Assembly (NCBI GenBank): GCA_003248935.1
Contig: QFQF01000004.1
Location: 171,116 to 235,115 of the forward strand
Origin: Sphingobium sp.
Lineage (GTDB): Bacteria; Pseudomonadota; Alphaproteobacteria; Sphingomonadales; Sphingomonadaceae
Length of the DNA: 64,000 nucleotides
Direction: 5' to 3'
In this document: piece by piece, positions 32,128 through 41,110 of the stretch
Position numbering within the stretch: position 1 is the stretch's first letter
Layout of the letters: the number at the start of each line of letters is the position of its first letter
The notes under the pieces: generated by a model
What the model saw: only the letters and a program-made list of their open reading frames with translations
The model's database searches: none
What the model was told of the DNA's origin: nothing
Position numbers and translations under genes: made by a program

Positions 32128-34326
32128 ATGAAGCTTGCCCTCTCCGAAAGCCAGTCGATGCTGAAGGACACCGTCGCCCGCCTGTTCGCAGACGAGGCGA
32201 CGCCGGAGCGGCTGCGCGCCGCCGAGGATACAGGGGTCGATCAGGCGCTGTGGGACAAGCTGGTTGAGCTGGGCATTGTCGGTATCCGGGCGATCGAACC
32301 GCAGGATGGCGGGATGACGCTGATGGATGCGGCGATCGTTGCCGAGGAAGCGGGCCGCCATGTCGCGCCCGTGCCGCTGATCGAAGCGATCGTGGCGATC
32401 GCGCTGCTGCACCGGCTGGATGCCCCCGCCGCACTGTTGTCCGCGGTCGATAGCGGGGCGATCGCAACACTTGCGCTCAACCCGGTTGCGCCGGGTGTGG
32501 CCCAACCGGTGCTCGGCGGGTCGCGCGCCCATGTCGTGCTCGCGCTTGACGGAAACGACCTCGTCGCCCTGACCGGGTTGAATGCCGCGAAAGCGCCTAA
32601 TATCGCCGCCGCCGCGGTCGCCAATCTCGATCTGTCGAGCGGAGCGGGCGAGCGGTTCGTGCTGGCGACCGGCGACACTGCGATATCGCAGTTCGCCGCC
32701 GCGTGCGAGGAATGGAAGGTCCTCACCGCTGCCTATCTGGCCGGCCTTGGCCGCCGGGCGCTCGAGCTCGCCGCCGCCTACTCGGTCGAGCGCCATGCCT
32801 ATGGCTCGCCGATCGGCGCCTATCAGGGCATTGCGCATCCGATGGCCGACGCGGCGACGCATATGGACGGGGCAAAGCTGCTGGCATGGCGCGCCATTGC
32901 CTCGATTGCAGCGGGCGATGCCAAAGGAGGCGCGCGCGCAGCGATGGCCTATTGGTGGGCGGCCCATAGCGTGGACCAGGCGGTGCAGCATTCGGTGCGT
33001 ACCTTTGGTGGCTATGGCCTCAGCCTGGAATATGACGTCCAGCTCTATTTCCGTCGCGCCAAGCTGCTGTCGCTGATCGCAGGCGACCCCAATGCCGAGC
33101 TCGACCGCATCGCCGCGCGCCTTTGGGACGGCGAGACCGTAGCCCTGCCCCGCGCCGGGGAGGTGGAGATCGATTTCGAATGGGGAGCAGAGGCCGACGC
33201 CTATGCCGCCGAGTTGCGCAGCTTCGTCGAAGGGCAGATGGCCCCCGATATCGCAGCGAAGAAGCATCACTCCACCGCGGGCCACCATCCCGGCTTCCAC
33301 AAGAAGCTGGCCGAGGCTGGCCATGCCTATCCAGACCTTGGCGCCGACGGCCAGAAAGTCCGCAGCCGCTACGAAGTGATGGCCGCTGCACCGATGTGGG
33401 AAGATATCGGTTGGACCCGCACGCCGATCGCTGTCACCGAGTTCGTCGCCAAGATGGCGCAACTCTGGTCGCAGCCGGAAACAAAGGAAGAGATCGTCGG
33501 CGCCATCGCCCGCGGCGAAGCATTGGGCGCGCTCGGCTTCTCCGAGCCGCAATCGGGCTCGGACGTGTTCGGGACCAAGTTCAGTGCCGTACGCGAGGGT
33601 GACGAATGGGTGCTGAACGGGCAGAAGATGTTCACCACCAACGGCCACCAGGCTGACTATATCCTGATGCTGACCCGCACCGACAATAGCGGCAAGAAGC
33701 ACCAGGGCCTGACGATGTTCATCATGCCGATGAAGCTGCCCGGCATCGAACTGCACCCGGTCTATACACTGCAGGACGAGAAGACGAACATCACCTACTT
33801 CACTGATGTCCGCATTTCGGATCGCTACCGCATCGGCGAGGTCGGCGACGGCGCGCGCGTCATGGCATCGGCGCTCGGCTTCGAACATGGTGGATCAGGC
33901 TATCACGCGGCGCAGACCGCAATGATGCGCCGAGCCCTCGCCTGGGCGCGCAAGCCGAGCGGCAATGGCGCGGCGCCGATCGACAACCCGTTCCTTCGTC
34001 GCGTGCTGGCTCGTGCCGCAATCAACGACGAAGTGGCGGATGTGCTCTGCCGGCGCCAGGTGTGGGCGGATGTCGAAGGCATCCACGACATCAGCTATGG
34101 TCCGATGGCGAAAATGTTCACGACTGAAACCATGTACCGGGATGCCAGCGCGATCGTCGAGGCCGGCGCACCCGGGTCGCTGGTGCGCGGTGTCGACCCC
34201 GACATGGACTATGTCGAAACAACGATGCGGCGGGCCATCGCCATGACCGTCTATGGCGGCACCAGCGAAGTGCACCGCAGCCTGATCGCCGAGAAGTCGC
34301 TGGGCATGCCCAAATCGCGAAGCTGA
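32128..34326 (+). CDS. fused tandem acyl-CoA dehydrogenase (two ACAD units)
   Basis: Protein of 732 residues, about twice a normal ACAD. The N-terminal unit (about 1-335) is a short, diverged ACAD ending in ERHAYGSPIGAYQGIAHPMAD and VRTFGGYGLSLEYDVQLYFRRAKL. The C-terminal unit (about 350-732) has a full FAD site: GFSEPQSGSDVFG, EWVLNGQKMFTTNGH, and ends VYGGTSEVHRSLIAEKSLGMP. It is therefore a covalent version of the small/large ACAD pairs seen at 16387-18686 and 47526-49672, expected to oxidise a bulky acyl-CoA. Follows the crotonase by 13 bp. Confidence 0.93.
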   Translation: MKLALSESQSMLKDTVARLFADEATPERLRAAEDTGVDQALWDKLVELGIVGIRAIEPQDGGMTLMDAAIVAEEAGRHVAPVPLIEAIVAIALLHRLDAPAALLSAVDSGAIATLALNPVAPGVAQPVLGGSRAHVVLALDGNDLVALTGLNAAKAPNIAAAAVANLDLSSGAGERFVLATGDTAISQFAAACEEWKVLTAAYLAGLGRRALELAAAYSVERHAYGSPIGAYQGIAHPMADAATHMDGAKLLAWRAIASIAAGDAKGGARAAMAYWWAAHSVDQAVQHSVRTFGGYGLSLEYDVQLYFRRAKLLSLIAGDPNAELDRIAARLWDGETVALPRAGEVEIDFEWGAEADAYAAELRSFVEGQMAPDIAAKKHHSTAGHHPGFHKKLAEAGHAYPDLGADGQKVRSRYEVMAAAPMWEDIGWTRTPIAVTEFVAKMAQLWSQPETKEEIVGAIARGEALGALGFSEPQSGSDVFGTKFSAVREGDEWVLNGQKMFTTNGHQADYILMLTRTDNSGKKHQGLTMFIMPMKLPGIELHPVYTLQDEKTNITYFTDVRISDRYRIGEVGDGARVMASALGFEHGGSGYHAAQTAMMRRALAWARKPSGNGAAPIDNPFLRRVLARAAINDEVADVLCRRQVWADVEGIHDISYGPMAKMFTTETMYRDASAIVEAGAPGSLVRGVDPDMDYVETTMRRAIAMTVYGGTSEVHRSLIAEKSLGMPKSRS

Positions 34327-34373
34327 GTCCGCCCGCGCTTGACAGGGAGCGTCTCGCGGCGTTCCACAGCGCG

Positions 34374-35051
34374 ATGGACGAGACGAACAAGCATGGACAG
34401 TCGATCGGCCGCAAGGGAGCCGAAAGCCGGCGGCGGTTGCTCGATGCGGCCCGTCAGCTGATCGCGGTCGAGCCGGCGCACAAGCTGACGGCCAGTGCCA
34501 TTGCCCGCGCTGCGACACTGGCTTCGCAAACATTCTATTTGTACTTCAAGGATATCGACGAGATCCTTCTGGCCCTCAGCCATGAGGCCGGGGCAGACAT
34601 GGATGAGGTCCAGGAGGCGCTACGCGGCGACTGGACATCGGCCTCGCCTGCAGAACATGCGACGCGCTTCATCGATGCCTTCAGTGCCTATTGGGACCGG
34701 CATCGAGCGATCCTCACGGTCCGCAACTATTTGTCGGACAGCGCGCATCCCGCCTTCCTCGCCGTCCGTCAGGAAGCGGCAATGCCGCTGATCCATGCGA
34801 TCGCCGAACGCATCCTCGCGGCGCACCCTGACGATGTCGATCCGAAATCGGCACTGGCGCGCAGCGTGATCATCTATTCGGCGATCGAGCGCATGGCGGC
34901 GCGTCCTGCAACGATGCGACAGAATCCTGCGATCGTCGCGCCGGATGACCTGAAACAGGCCGAGATCGACATCCTGACGTTGCTGTTCACGCCGACCGTC
35001 AAAGGCTCGCCCGCAGATCGCGCGATCGCCTCAGTTCGCCAACAGGCATAG
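34374..35051 (+). CDS. TetR-family regulator
   Basis: Regulator of 225 residues. HTH region: KGAESRRRLLDAARQLIAVEP, SAIARAATLASQTFYLYF, DIDEILLALSHEAG. ATG 34374 lies 47 bp after the fused ACAD stop, so it is probably the last gene of the SDR/crotonase/ACAD operon. It is closed by a long hairpin at 35056-35082. Its operator is not evident in its own upstream gap; the 19-bp dyads at 38133-38151 and 41042-41060 are candidates, by inference only. Confidence 0.9.
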   Translation: MDETNKHGQSIGRKGAESRRRLLDAARQLIAVEPAHKLTASAIARAATLASQTFYLYFKDIDEILLALSHEAGADMDEVQEALRGDWTSASPAEHATRFIDAFSAYWDRHRAILTVRNYLSDSAHPAFLAVRQEAAMPLIHAIAERILAAHPDDVDPKSALARSVIIYSAIERMAARPATMRQNPAIVAPDDLKQAEIDILTLLFTPTVKGSPADRAIASVRQQA

Positions 35052-35055
35052 AGAA

Positions 35056-35082
35056 GCCGCCCGGACCCAGGGTCCGGGCGGC
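35056..35082. terminator. long hairpin between convergent operons
   Basis: GCCGCCCGGACCC and GGGTCCGGGCGGC form 13-bp arms around one base, in the 52-bp gap between the TetR gene (plus) and the amidohydrolase (minus). There is no clear U-run, but position and strength suggest a bidirectional terminator. Confidence 0.55.
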
Positions 35083-35103
35083 ATAGCTTGCCTATCGCGA
35101 TGT

Positions 35104-36327
35104 TCAGCGCTTGCCTTCGAGCAGGCCCTTCAAGTTGCTGCTCATGAACATCTCCTGTTCTGCCGGCGTGAAATCCTTCACCTCGTGGAGGAAGTCGAGC
35201 GGCATTGCGAGCCCTTCGGCATGCGGCCAGTCGCTGCCGAACACCAGGCGCTCGACCGGGACGAATTCGCGCAGCTCGTTCAGGTCCTCCTCGTAATAGG
35301 GCTCGACGAACACGCTCTCTCGGAACGTATCGATCGGATGGCGCTTGAAGGCCTGCGGCATCTGGCCATGGGCGCGCTTGAACATTTTCATCAGATGCGG
35401 AACCCAGATCGAGCCATTCTCGGCCGACATCCAGCGAATGTTCGGGAAGCGATCCATCACGCCATGCGCGATCAGCGCCGCGATGGTGTCGGCGATCGAG
35501 CGCCCCTGCGTATCCATGCATGCCTTCAACGGATCCGAGCGGTCGAACGCGACCATTTCGTTGGCGCCGCTGCCCCACCAGCGATAGATCTGATCGTAGC
35601 CGCTGTCGGACACATGCAGGACGACGAAGATATTCGATTCGTTGACCTTGCCCCAGAAACGGTCGAACTCGCGAAGGCCAGGGGAACGCGGGCCGAACAG
35701 TCCGGGCACCGGCGCCGGACGGATCAGGATATGGCGTGCGCCATGCTTCAGCGCCCAATCCAGTTCCTGTTCGGCCTTCTCGGCATCGGCCAGCGAGATA
35801 TAGGCGCAGGGATAGAGCCGGTCCTTGTAGTTGAAGCTCCATTCGTCGAGCACCCAGGCGTTGAGTGAATGAACCAGCGCCGCCATCAGTTCGACATTGT
35901 TGCCCATATGCCCCTCGATGATCGAGGCCAGGGTCGGGAAAATGAGCTGGGCGTGCACGCCTTGCTCGTCAAGCAGCTTCAGCCGGGCTTCGGGATTGCC
36001 GAACTCGGGCTGATAGGCCAGCGGATCGCCGGTGAGCTCGCGCAGCGTCTTGCCCTCGGCATTCTCGCCACGATACCAGATTTCATGGCTGCCCGGCGCG
36101 GCGACGACCTCGAAGGTCGGGTTGGGTATATATTCGCTGATATGCCCGTTGATCGCCAGCTTGGTGCGGCCTTCGACCTGCACATACTGGAAATCCTTGT
36201 GAAACTGCTTGGGCAGATGGCGGCGGAACGTGTCCATCGTCTCATAGAGATGTCCATCGCCGTCATAGACCGCATAGGGCAAAATGCGGGTTTCGGGTTC
36301 GCGTTCAAATACAGCCGTTACAGCCAC
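35104..36327 (-). CDS. PF04909 amidohydrolase-family protein
   Basis: Protein of 407 residues of the amidohydrolase-2 (PF04909, ACMSD/resorcylate decarboxylase-like) fold. The N-terminal metal motif is YDGDGHLYETMDTF rather than HxH. Further landmarks: HVSDSGYDQIYRWWGSG near the metal-ligand His, FPNIRWMSAENGSIWVPHL, and the terminal metal Asp in VFGSDWPHAEG. Members are decarboxylases, hydratases or C-C hydrolases. The start is a GTG at 36327 with AGGAGAGAG upstream. Last gene of a minus block that also holds DUF35 and a second PF04909 protein. Confidence 0.9.
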   Translation of the reverse strand: MAVTAVFEREPETRILPYAVYDGDGHLYETMDTFRRHLPKQFHKDFQYVQVEGRTKLAINGHISEYIPNPTFEVVAAPGSHEIWYRGENAEGKTLRELTGDPLAYQPEFGNPEARLKLLDEQGVHAQLIFPTLASIIEGHMGNNVELMAALVHSLNAWVLDEWSFNYKDRLYPCAYISLADAEKAEQELDWALKHGARHILIRPAPVPGLFGPRSPGLREFDRFWGKVNESNIFVVLHVSDSGYDQIYRWWGSGANEMVAFDRSDPLKACMDTQGRSIADTIAALIAHGVMDRFPNIRWMSAENGSIWVPHLMKMFKRAHGQMPQAFKRHPIDTFRESVFVEPYYEEDLNELREFVPVERLVFGSDWPHAEGLAMPLDFLHEVKDFTPAEQEMFMSSNLKGLLEGKR

Positions 36328-36356
36328 AATCTCTCTCCTTGATCGCCGCAGCCGTA

Positions 36357-36782
36357 TCAGGCCGCGTTGCGCATTGCTTCGGGTTCGAACATCGGAAGCC
36401 AGATATCCTCATCGTGATCGAACGTGACTCTGACACGCATGCCGATGTGGACCTGATCGGATGCGATTACGCATATGTTGGTAGTGAGCTGAAGCCCGTC
36501 CTGTTCGTCCAGCCGAACGACGCCGATGACATAGGGAACCTCGAGGCCCGGGCCCCACGCCTTCTCGTTCACCGTATAGCTGAACACCGTGCCTCGTCCG
36601 GACAGCGGCTCGGGGGCGAGATGCTTGGTCAGGCATTTCGGACAGACCGGTTGGGGCGGATGCACCCAGAGGCTGCAATCCTGGCATCGCAGCATGCGCA
36701 GCACGCCGTCTTCGCCGCTTGTCCAATAGAAGCGGTTCAGATCGTCGAGCCTGGGCAGCATCCGCTGATAACCGGCACCCAT
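36357..36782 (-). CDS. Zn-ribbon / OB-fold (DUF35) acyl-CoA-associated protein
   Basis: Protein of 141 residues. Zinc ribbon knuckles CQDC and CPKC separated by SLWVHPPQPV, followed by the OB-fold strands GRGTVFSYTVNEKAWG and PYVIGVVRLDEQDG. Same family as the gene at 11199. Its likely partner, the cysteine-less thiolase-like protein, is not adjacent but at 39840-41021 in the same block. It starts 1 bp after the stop of the 36784 amidohydrolase and 29 bp before the next one. A role in an Ltp2/ChsH2-like aldolase complex is inferred. Confidence 0.9.
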   Translation of the reverse strand: MGAGYQRMLPRLDDLNRFYWTSGEDGVLRMLRCQDCSLWVHPPQPVCPKCLTKHLAPEPLSGRGTVFSYTVNEKAWGPGLEVPYVIGVVRLDEQDGLQLTTNICVIASDQVHIGMRVRVTFDHDEDIWLPMFEPEAMRNAA

Positions 36783-36783
36783 C

Positions 36784-38112
36784 TCACTCGGCCGCTTCGA
36801 GTTCGCCGTCCTGCTTGGCGACGTCCATGAACATCTTGGTGATGTCGCCCGAGGTCACCCGGCGCGCGACCTCGCCCTCGGCGAGTGGGGCGGGTCCGCC
36901 ATAGCTTCGGGGCGCGGTGTCGATATGCTGGGCTGCCTTGCGCAACTTGCCGACGGTGCAGTTCTCCCGGCCGCCCATCATTCCGAAAGCGTCGAAGTTG
37001 AACAGGCGCAGCGCATTGCCATGGGTGATCTTCTCGATCGCCGTGTCGGAAATACCGCTCAGCGTCGCCCTCAGGCGGTCGGCCGATTCCGGCCACACCG
37101 TATCGGAGTGCGGATAATCGCATTCATAGGCGACATTATTCTCGCCGATCTTGTCGAGATTCTCGAGGCCGAAGGCGTCGTCGATGAAGCAGGTCAGGAA
37201 ATGTTCGCGGAAAACGTCGCTCGGCTTCTTCTTTCCGAAATCGGCGTGAGTCCAGGCCTTGTGATGTTCATGGACGAAGTCGGCTCGCTCGAGGAAATAG
37301 GGAATCCAGCCGATCCCGCCTTCGGACAGCGAGACCTGGAGCGGATAACGCTGCAATGCCTTGAGGTGCAGCCAGTCCGCCGCTGAATTGACGATCGAGA
37401 TCGGCATGGTCGTGATCCAGGCATCGATCGGCGATTCCATCGATGCATGCGGGGCCTGCGCGCCCGATCCGATATGAATATTGATCACGATGTCGTGGTC
37501 GGCGCACGCCTTCCAGAGCGGTTCCCAATGCTCGTTGTGAATGCTCGGCTGTCCCTTGAGCGAGGGATTGTCGCTGAAGGTGATCGCGTGACAGCCCTTT
37601 GCGGACACGCGCTTGATCTCTTCGACCGTAGCATCGATGTCCCAATAGGGCACCAGCGCCAGCGGGATGTTGCGGCCCGGATGGCTGCCGCACCATTCGT
37701 CGATATGCCAGTCATTATAGGCCCGCAACAGCGTCAGCGCGTTCGCCTTGTTGTCGAACTCGTGGAACAGCGCGCCGTCGAAGCGGACCACGCTGGGGAA
37801 GTTGAGCGACGCCAGGATCCCGTTGGCGTTCATGTCCTCGATGCGTGAATCGATGTCCCACGCGCCCTTGCGCATCTGCTCGAACGAAACCGGCTCGCAG
37901 CCATATTCCTCTTTCATCCGGCCGACGACGGCGTTCAGCCCGATCGAGCCGGTGCGCTTGCCCTCGTACAGCCAGAAATCCGCGCCGTTCGCATCCTTGC
38001 GCAGTTCCGGCTTGATCGCCTTGTGCTGCACCGAAAGATGCTGGTCGTACATGGTGGGCGGCTCGACGATATGGTCGTCGACGCTGACGATAATGAGATC
38101 CTCAACCTTCAT
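36784..38112 (-). CDS. PF04909 amidohydrolase-family protein
   Basis: Protein of 442 residues. N-terminal metal motif SVDDHIVEPPTMYDQHL, then NIHIGSGAQAPH with a metal-ligand-type His, SLSEGGIGWIPYFLERADF, and the terminal ECDYPHSDTVWPES with the metal Asp. It differs clearly from the neighbour at 35104 and the short one at 51982, so three PF04909 enzymes are present. Possible C-C hydrolase or decarboxylase on a beta-keto or ring-opened acid. Its promoter gap holds a 19-bp dyad related to one in front of the thiolase-like gene. Confidence 0.9.
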   Translation of the reverse strand: MKVEDLIIVSVDDHIVEPPTMYDQHLSVQHKAIKPELRKDANGADFWLYEGKRTGSIGLNAVVGRMKEEYGCEPVSFEQMRKGAWDIDSRIEDMNANGILASLNFPSVVRFDGALFHEFDNKANALTLLRAYNDWHIDEWCGSHPGRNIPLALVPYWDIDATVEEIKRVSAKGCHAITFSDNPSLKGQPSIHNEHWEPLWKACADHDIVINIHIGSGAQAPHASMESPIDAWITTMPISIVNSAADWLHLKALQRYPLQVSLSEGGIGWIPYFLERADFVHEHHKAWTHADFGKKKPSDVFREHFLTCFIDDAFGLENLDKIGENNVAYECDYPHSDTVWPESADRLRATLSGISDTAIEKITHGNALRLFNFDAFGMMGGRENCTVGKLRKAAQHIDTAPRSYGGPAPLAEGEVARRVTSGDITKMFMDVAKQDGELEAAE

Positions 38113-38132
38113 GGCATCGATCCTCTTCCTAA

Positions 38133-38151
38133 AACTGACATGTTGTTGGTT
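38133..38151. promoter_or_regulatory. 19-bp dyad AACTGACA-TGT-TGTTGGTT
   Basis: Imperfect 8-3-8 dyad (6 of 8 pairs) 20 bp upstream of the amidohydrolase start in the 82-bp gap after the CoA ligase gene. It aligns with the perfect AGCTGACA-TTG-TGTCAGCT at 41042-41060, suggesting a common repressor. Confidence 0.4.
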
Positions 38152-38194
38152 TTCTGACTACAACAATCCGCACCCTGCGTAAAGCCGGTTCAGC

Positions 38195-39820
38195 TCAGCG
38201 CTTGACCAGTTCGACCGATGAGGTTTCGCGGTCCCAGGTCGCCTCGGTGATCCCCTGATCGCGCAGCTCATATTTGAGCACACGCCCGACGGGGTTCTTG
38301 GGCAGTGCCGCGCGGAACTCGATAAAGCGCGGCACCGCGAAATAGGGCAGGTTTTCAACCGACCAGCGGCACAGTTCTTCCTCAGTCAGCGCCGCCCCCT
38401 CGACAAGGACGATCGTCGCCTTCACATCGTCCTCCAGGTCGGCGAGCACGGCATGGACGGCGACTTCCTGGATAGCGGGATGCAGGCTGAACACCCCCTC
38501 CACTTCCATCGACGAGATATTCTCGCCGCGGCGGCGCAGATAGTCCTTCTTCCGGTCGAGGAAGTAGAACCAGCCGTCAGCGTCGAACTTGCCGATGTCG
38601 CCGGTGTGGAACCAGAAGTTCTTGAGCACCTTCATCGTCTCGGCGGGCCGGCCCCAATAGCCCTCGAACATCACATGGGGCTTTTTCGGGCGGACCAGGA
38701 TTTCGCCGGGCGTGTCGGCCGCAACCTCGGCGTCGTCATCGTCGACGATCATCACCTCGAAATCGTCATTGTGGGTGCCGGAGCTTGCGGTGGGGCGCGG
38801 CACGGTCATGTCGACGCTGGTGACGATCGCGCATTCGGTCAGGCCATAGCCAACGGGCGCATGGACATGTTTGGGCGCAAAGCGTTCGCGCCAGATCGTC
38901 TGCAGCTCTTCAGGAAACGGCGCGCCCCCTGCCACGCGCAGCTTGCCCTTGTAACGCAGCGAGGCGGGGTTGTCGGGCGCCTCGGCCACGAACCGCACCA
39001 TCGACGAGAGGATATGGGTGACGGTCGCGCCGACCCGCTCCAGCTCGTCCCAGAAGCGCGACACCGAGAAGCGCGGATAGATCGCGCATTTCCCGCCCAC
39101 CATCATCGAGGACAGGACGGTCGCGGAATATTGGTTCATGTGGAAGCCGGGCAACGGCGTCCACACGACATCATCCCCGTCATAGTGAAGGCAGGTCGCA
39201 AGCTGTCGCGCCTGATTGCACAGATAGTTCTGGCTGATCATGCAGCCCTTGGAGGGGCCGGTGGTGCCGGCGGTGTAGACCAGCATCGCAAGATCGCCGG
39301 GCTTGCTCTCATGGCCCGTGGGTTCCTCGGTCGGGACCAGCACATCGGCGAGCATACGCATCTCGAGCTTGTTCGCCGCCATGCCTTCCGGCAGCTCGCC
39401 CTTGATCAGCAGCACCCGGGCGTCGGGCAGGCCGCCCTCGATCGCGATCAGCCGCTCGACATATTCCTTTTCGGCGACCAGCACAGCGGCCCGAGAATCC
39501 GCGACCTGGTGGCGCAGATACTCGCCCTTATAGGCGGTATTGAGCGGGACATGGACCGCGCCGATCTTTGCGCAGGCGAACAGCAGCAGCAGCTGTTCGA
39601 CGCAGTTGTCGAGGATCGATATCACGCATTCGCCGGCACGCGCGCCCGATGCCCGCAAGGCATGGGCAAGGCTCGTACTCTGCGCGTCGAGGAAACCAAG
39701 CGTGTATTTCTCGCCCGAATAATCCACGAACTCCCAGTTGGGGCCGCGCTTCGCCAAGGCGCTCCGCAGCACTTCGACCGTAGTCGTCTGCGTGCCGGGG
39801 GACCAGTTGGGGTTCGTCAT
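38195..39820 (-). CDS. acyl-CoA ligase, DitJ/CaiC-like AMP-forming
   Basis: ANL-superfamily ligase of 541 residues starting MTNPNWSPGTQTTTVEVLRS. P-loop YTAGTTGPSKGCMISQ, A5 motif GYGLTECAI, A7 FHTGDIGKFDADGW and hinge DRKKDYLRRRGENISSMEVE are intact. The A10 motif is NPVGRVLKYELRDQG: the usual GK lysine is Arg, with a Lys 3 residues on, as in ligases of the DitJ-like branch. It should activate a bulky carboxylic acid with ATP and CoA. ATG 39820 has GAGAGG 6 bp upstream; an ATG at 39826 is too close. It lies between the thiolase-like gene and the amidohydrolase. Confidence 0.92.
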   Translation of the reverse strand: MTNPNWSPGTQTTTVEVLRSALAKRGPNWEFVDYSGEKYTLGFLDAQSTSLAHALRASGARAGECVISILDNCVEQLLLLFACAKIGAVHVPLNTAYKGEYLRHQVADSRAAVLVAEKEYVERLIAIEGGLPDARVLLIKGELPEGMAANKLEMRMLADVLVPTEEPTGHESKPGDLAMLVYTAGTTGPSKGCMISQNYLCNQARQLATCLHYDGDDVVWTPLPGFHMNQYSATVLSSMMVGGKCAIYPRFSVSRFWDELERVGATVTHILSSMVRFVAEAPDNPASLRYKGKLRVAGGAPFPEELQTIWRERFAPKHVHAPVGYGLTECAIVTSVDMTVPRPTASSGTHNDDFEVMIVDDDDAEVAADTPGEILVRPKKPHVMFEGYWGRPAETMKVLKNFWFHTGDIGKFDADGWFYFLDRKKDYLRRRGENISSMEVEGVFSLHPAIQEVAVHAVLADLEDDVKATIVLVEGAALTEEELCRWSVENLPYFAVPRFIEFRAALPKNPVGRVLKYELRDQGITEATWDRETSSVELVKR

Positions 39821-39839
39821 GATCATCCTCTCATCTTGT

Positions 39840-41021
39840 TCAGTCGCGCACCAGCAGCATCGCGCCCGCCATCGGACCGCCGCCATTGGTGACCGCTGCA
39901 ACCTTGGGATCTCCGGCAACCTGCCGTGCCCCGCCCTGCCCGCGAAGCTGGACCACAGCTTCGTGAATGAAACCAAAGCCATGGGTGCGCCCACCGGACA
40001 ATTGCCCGCCATGCGGATTGAGCGGCAGCGCGCCGTCACGCGCGATTCGGCTGCCGCCTTCGACAAAGGCGCCGCCCTCGCCGATCCCGCAAAACCCCAT
40101 TGCCTCGAGCCAGGTCAATGCGAGGAAACTGAAGCCATCGTAGAGCAGCGCGACATCGACATCCGCAGGCTTCAAATCGGTTCGCGACCACAGCATCCGC
40201 GCCGCATCATGTGCCGCCATGCGCGGCATTTCCGCCTGGTCCCAGGCGGCGCGGCCATGGATACCGCCACCCACCGAGTCGATGCGCACGACCGGCTTGC
40301 TGCGGTCCGCCACCGCATCCGCTGCGGAGAGCAGGATCACAGTCGAGGCATCAGTCGGTGCATCGCAATCGAGCAGCCCGAACGGCGTGCTGATCATCCG
40401 CGCCGACAGATAATCGTCCATCGTCATCGGATCGCGGAACAGCGCCTTGGGATTGTCCATCGCGCCGCGCCGCGCGTTGAGTGCAATCGCGCCAAGGTGC
40501 TCGCGCCGGGTCCCGTACAGATGAAAATGGCGCTGCGCATATTGCGACAACCAGTTGGTCGCCGAGATCGCGTCATAGGGGAAAATATACTGAAATTCGC
40601 CGTCGAGCCGAACGCGTTGCGTGCGGACTTCGGCATTCTCCTTCCACGACGCCCCGCCCGACCCTTCCTTGACGGTACGGAAACACAGGACGTGCCGCGC
40701 CAACCCCGCCTTGATCGCAGCATAGGCATTGATGATGGAACCAAGCTGCGCCGACCCTTCCATCGCCCCGGCAAACCAGTTCAGTTTGAAATCGAGCGCT
40801 TCCTTGAGATCCATCGTGCCGACTGGGGAGAACGGGATCGCATCGGGCCGGCGGCCCGGAAAGGTCGACATGCCGTCGATGTCGGCGACAGTCAGCCCGG
40901 CGTCGGCGATCGCCTCAAGCGCCGCGTCCACGGTCAGCTCGAGGCCCGACTGCGCCAGCTTTCGCCCGACCGCAGACTGTCCGATGCCAGTGATGACGAC
41001 GTCGATTCCCGCCATGTTCAT
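39840..41021 (-). CDS. thiolase-like protein (SCP2/Ltp type) without the nucleophilic Cys
   Basis: Protein of 393 residues, paralogue of the one at 10015. N-terminus VVITGIGQSAVGRKLAQSGL; the Cys site reads AGAMEGSAQLGSIINAYAAI, no Cys; C-terminal NPHGGQLSGGRTHGFGFIHE. As in Ltp2-type aldolases the thiolysis nucleophile is absent, so retro-aldol cleavage with a DUF35 partner (36357) is inferred. ATG 41015 has better spacing from AGGAGAAGG than ATG 41021, so the first two residues may be lost. Its 89-bp upstream gap carries two different candidate operators. Confidence 0.9.
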   Translation of the reverse strand: MNMAGIDVVITGIGQSAVGRKLAQSGLELTVDAALEAIADAGLTVADIDGMSTFPGRRPDAIPFSPVGTMDLKEALDFKLNWFAGAMEGSAQLGSIINAYAAIKAGLARHVLCFRTVKEGSGGASWKENAEVRTQRVRLDGEFQYIFPYDAISATNWLSQYAQRHFHLYGTRREHLGAIALNARRGAMDNPKALFRDPMTMDDYLSARMISTPFGLLDCDAPTDASTVILLSAADAVADRSKPVVRIDSVGGGIHGRAAWDQAEMPRMAAHDAARMLWSRTDLKPADVDVALLYDGFSFLALTWLEAMGFCGIGEGGAFVEGGSRIARDGALPLNPHGGQLSGGRTHGFGFIHEAVVQLRGQGGARQVAGDPKVAAVTNGGGPMAGAMLLVRD

Positions 41022-41041
41022 CCTTCTCCTGCCCGCGGCAT

Positions 41042-41060
41042 AGCTGACATTGTGTCAGCT
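41042..41060. promoter_or_regulatory. perfect 19-bp dyad AGCTGACA-TTG-TGTCAGCT
   Basis: Perfect 8-3-8 inverted repeat 21 bp upstream of the thiolase-like gene start (minus). A degenerate relative lies at 38133-38151. Typical size for a TetR-family operator; the TetR at 34374 is a candidate. Confidence 0.55.
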
Positions 41061-41091
41061 TTCCAAAGCTGCGTGTGCAACTGTCTGTTTC

Positions 41092-41105
41092 ATCACATAC
41101 GTGAC
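41092..41105. promoter_or_regulatory. candidate IclR-regulon site ATCAC-ATAC-GTGAC
   Basis: One mismatch from the ATCAC-N4-GTGAT dyad. It is 71 bp upstream of the thiolase-like gene start and just beyond the CoA-transferase stop, so it would serve the thiolase/ligase unit. It shares the gap with the 19-bp dyad at 41042. Confidence 0.5.
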
Positions 41106-41110
41106 CGCGT

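Noticed and set aside
32098..33888. A 596-codon open frame on the minus strand
   Set aside because: It is antisense to the fused ACAD, whose motifs are complete. Long antisense frames are common in GC-rich DNA. The translation is rich in Arg, Gly and His without any domain.
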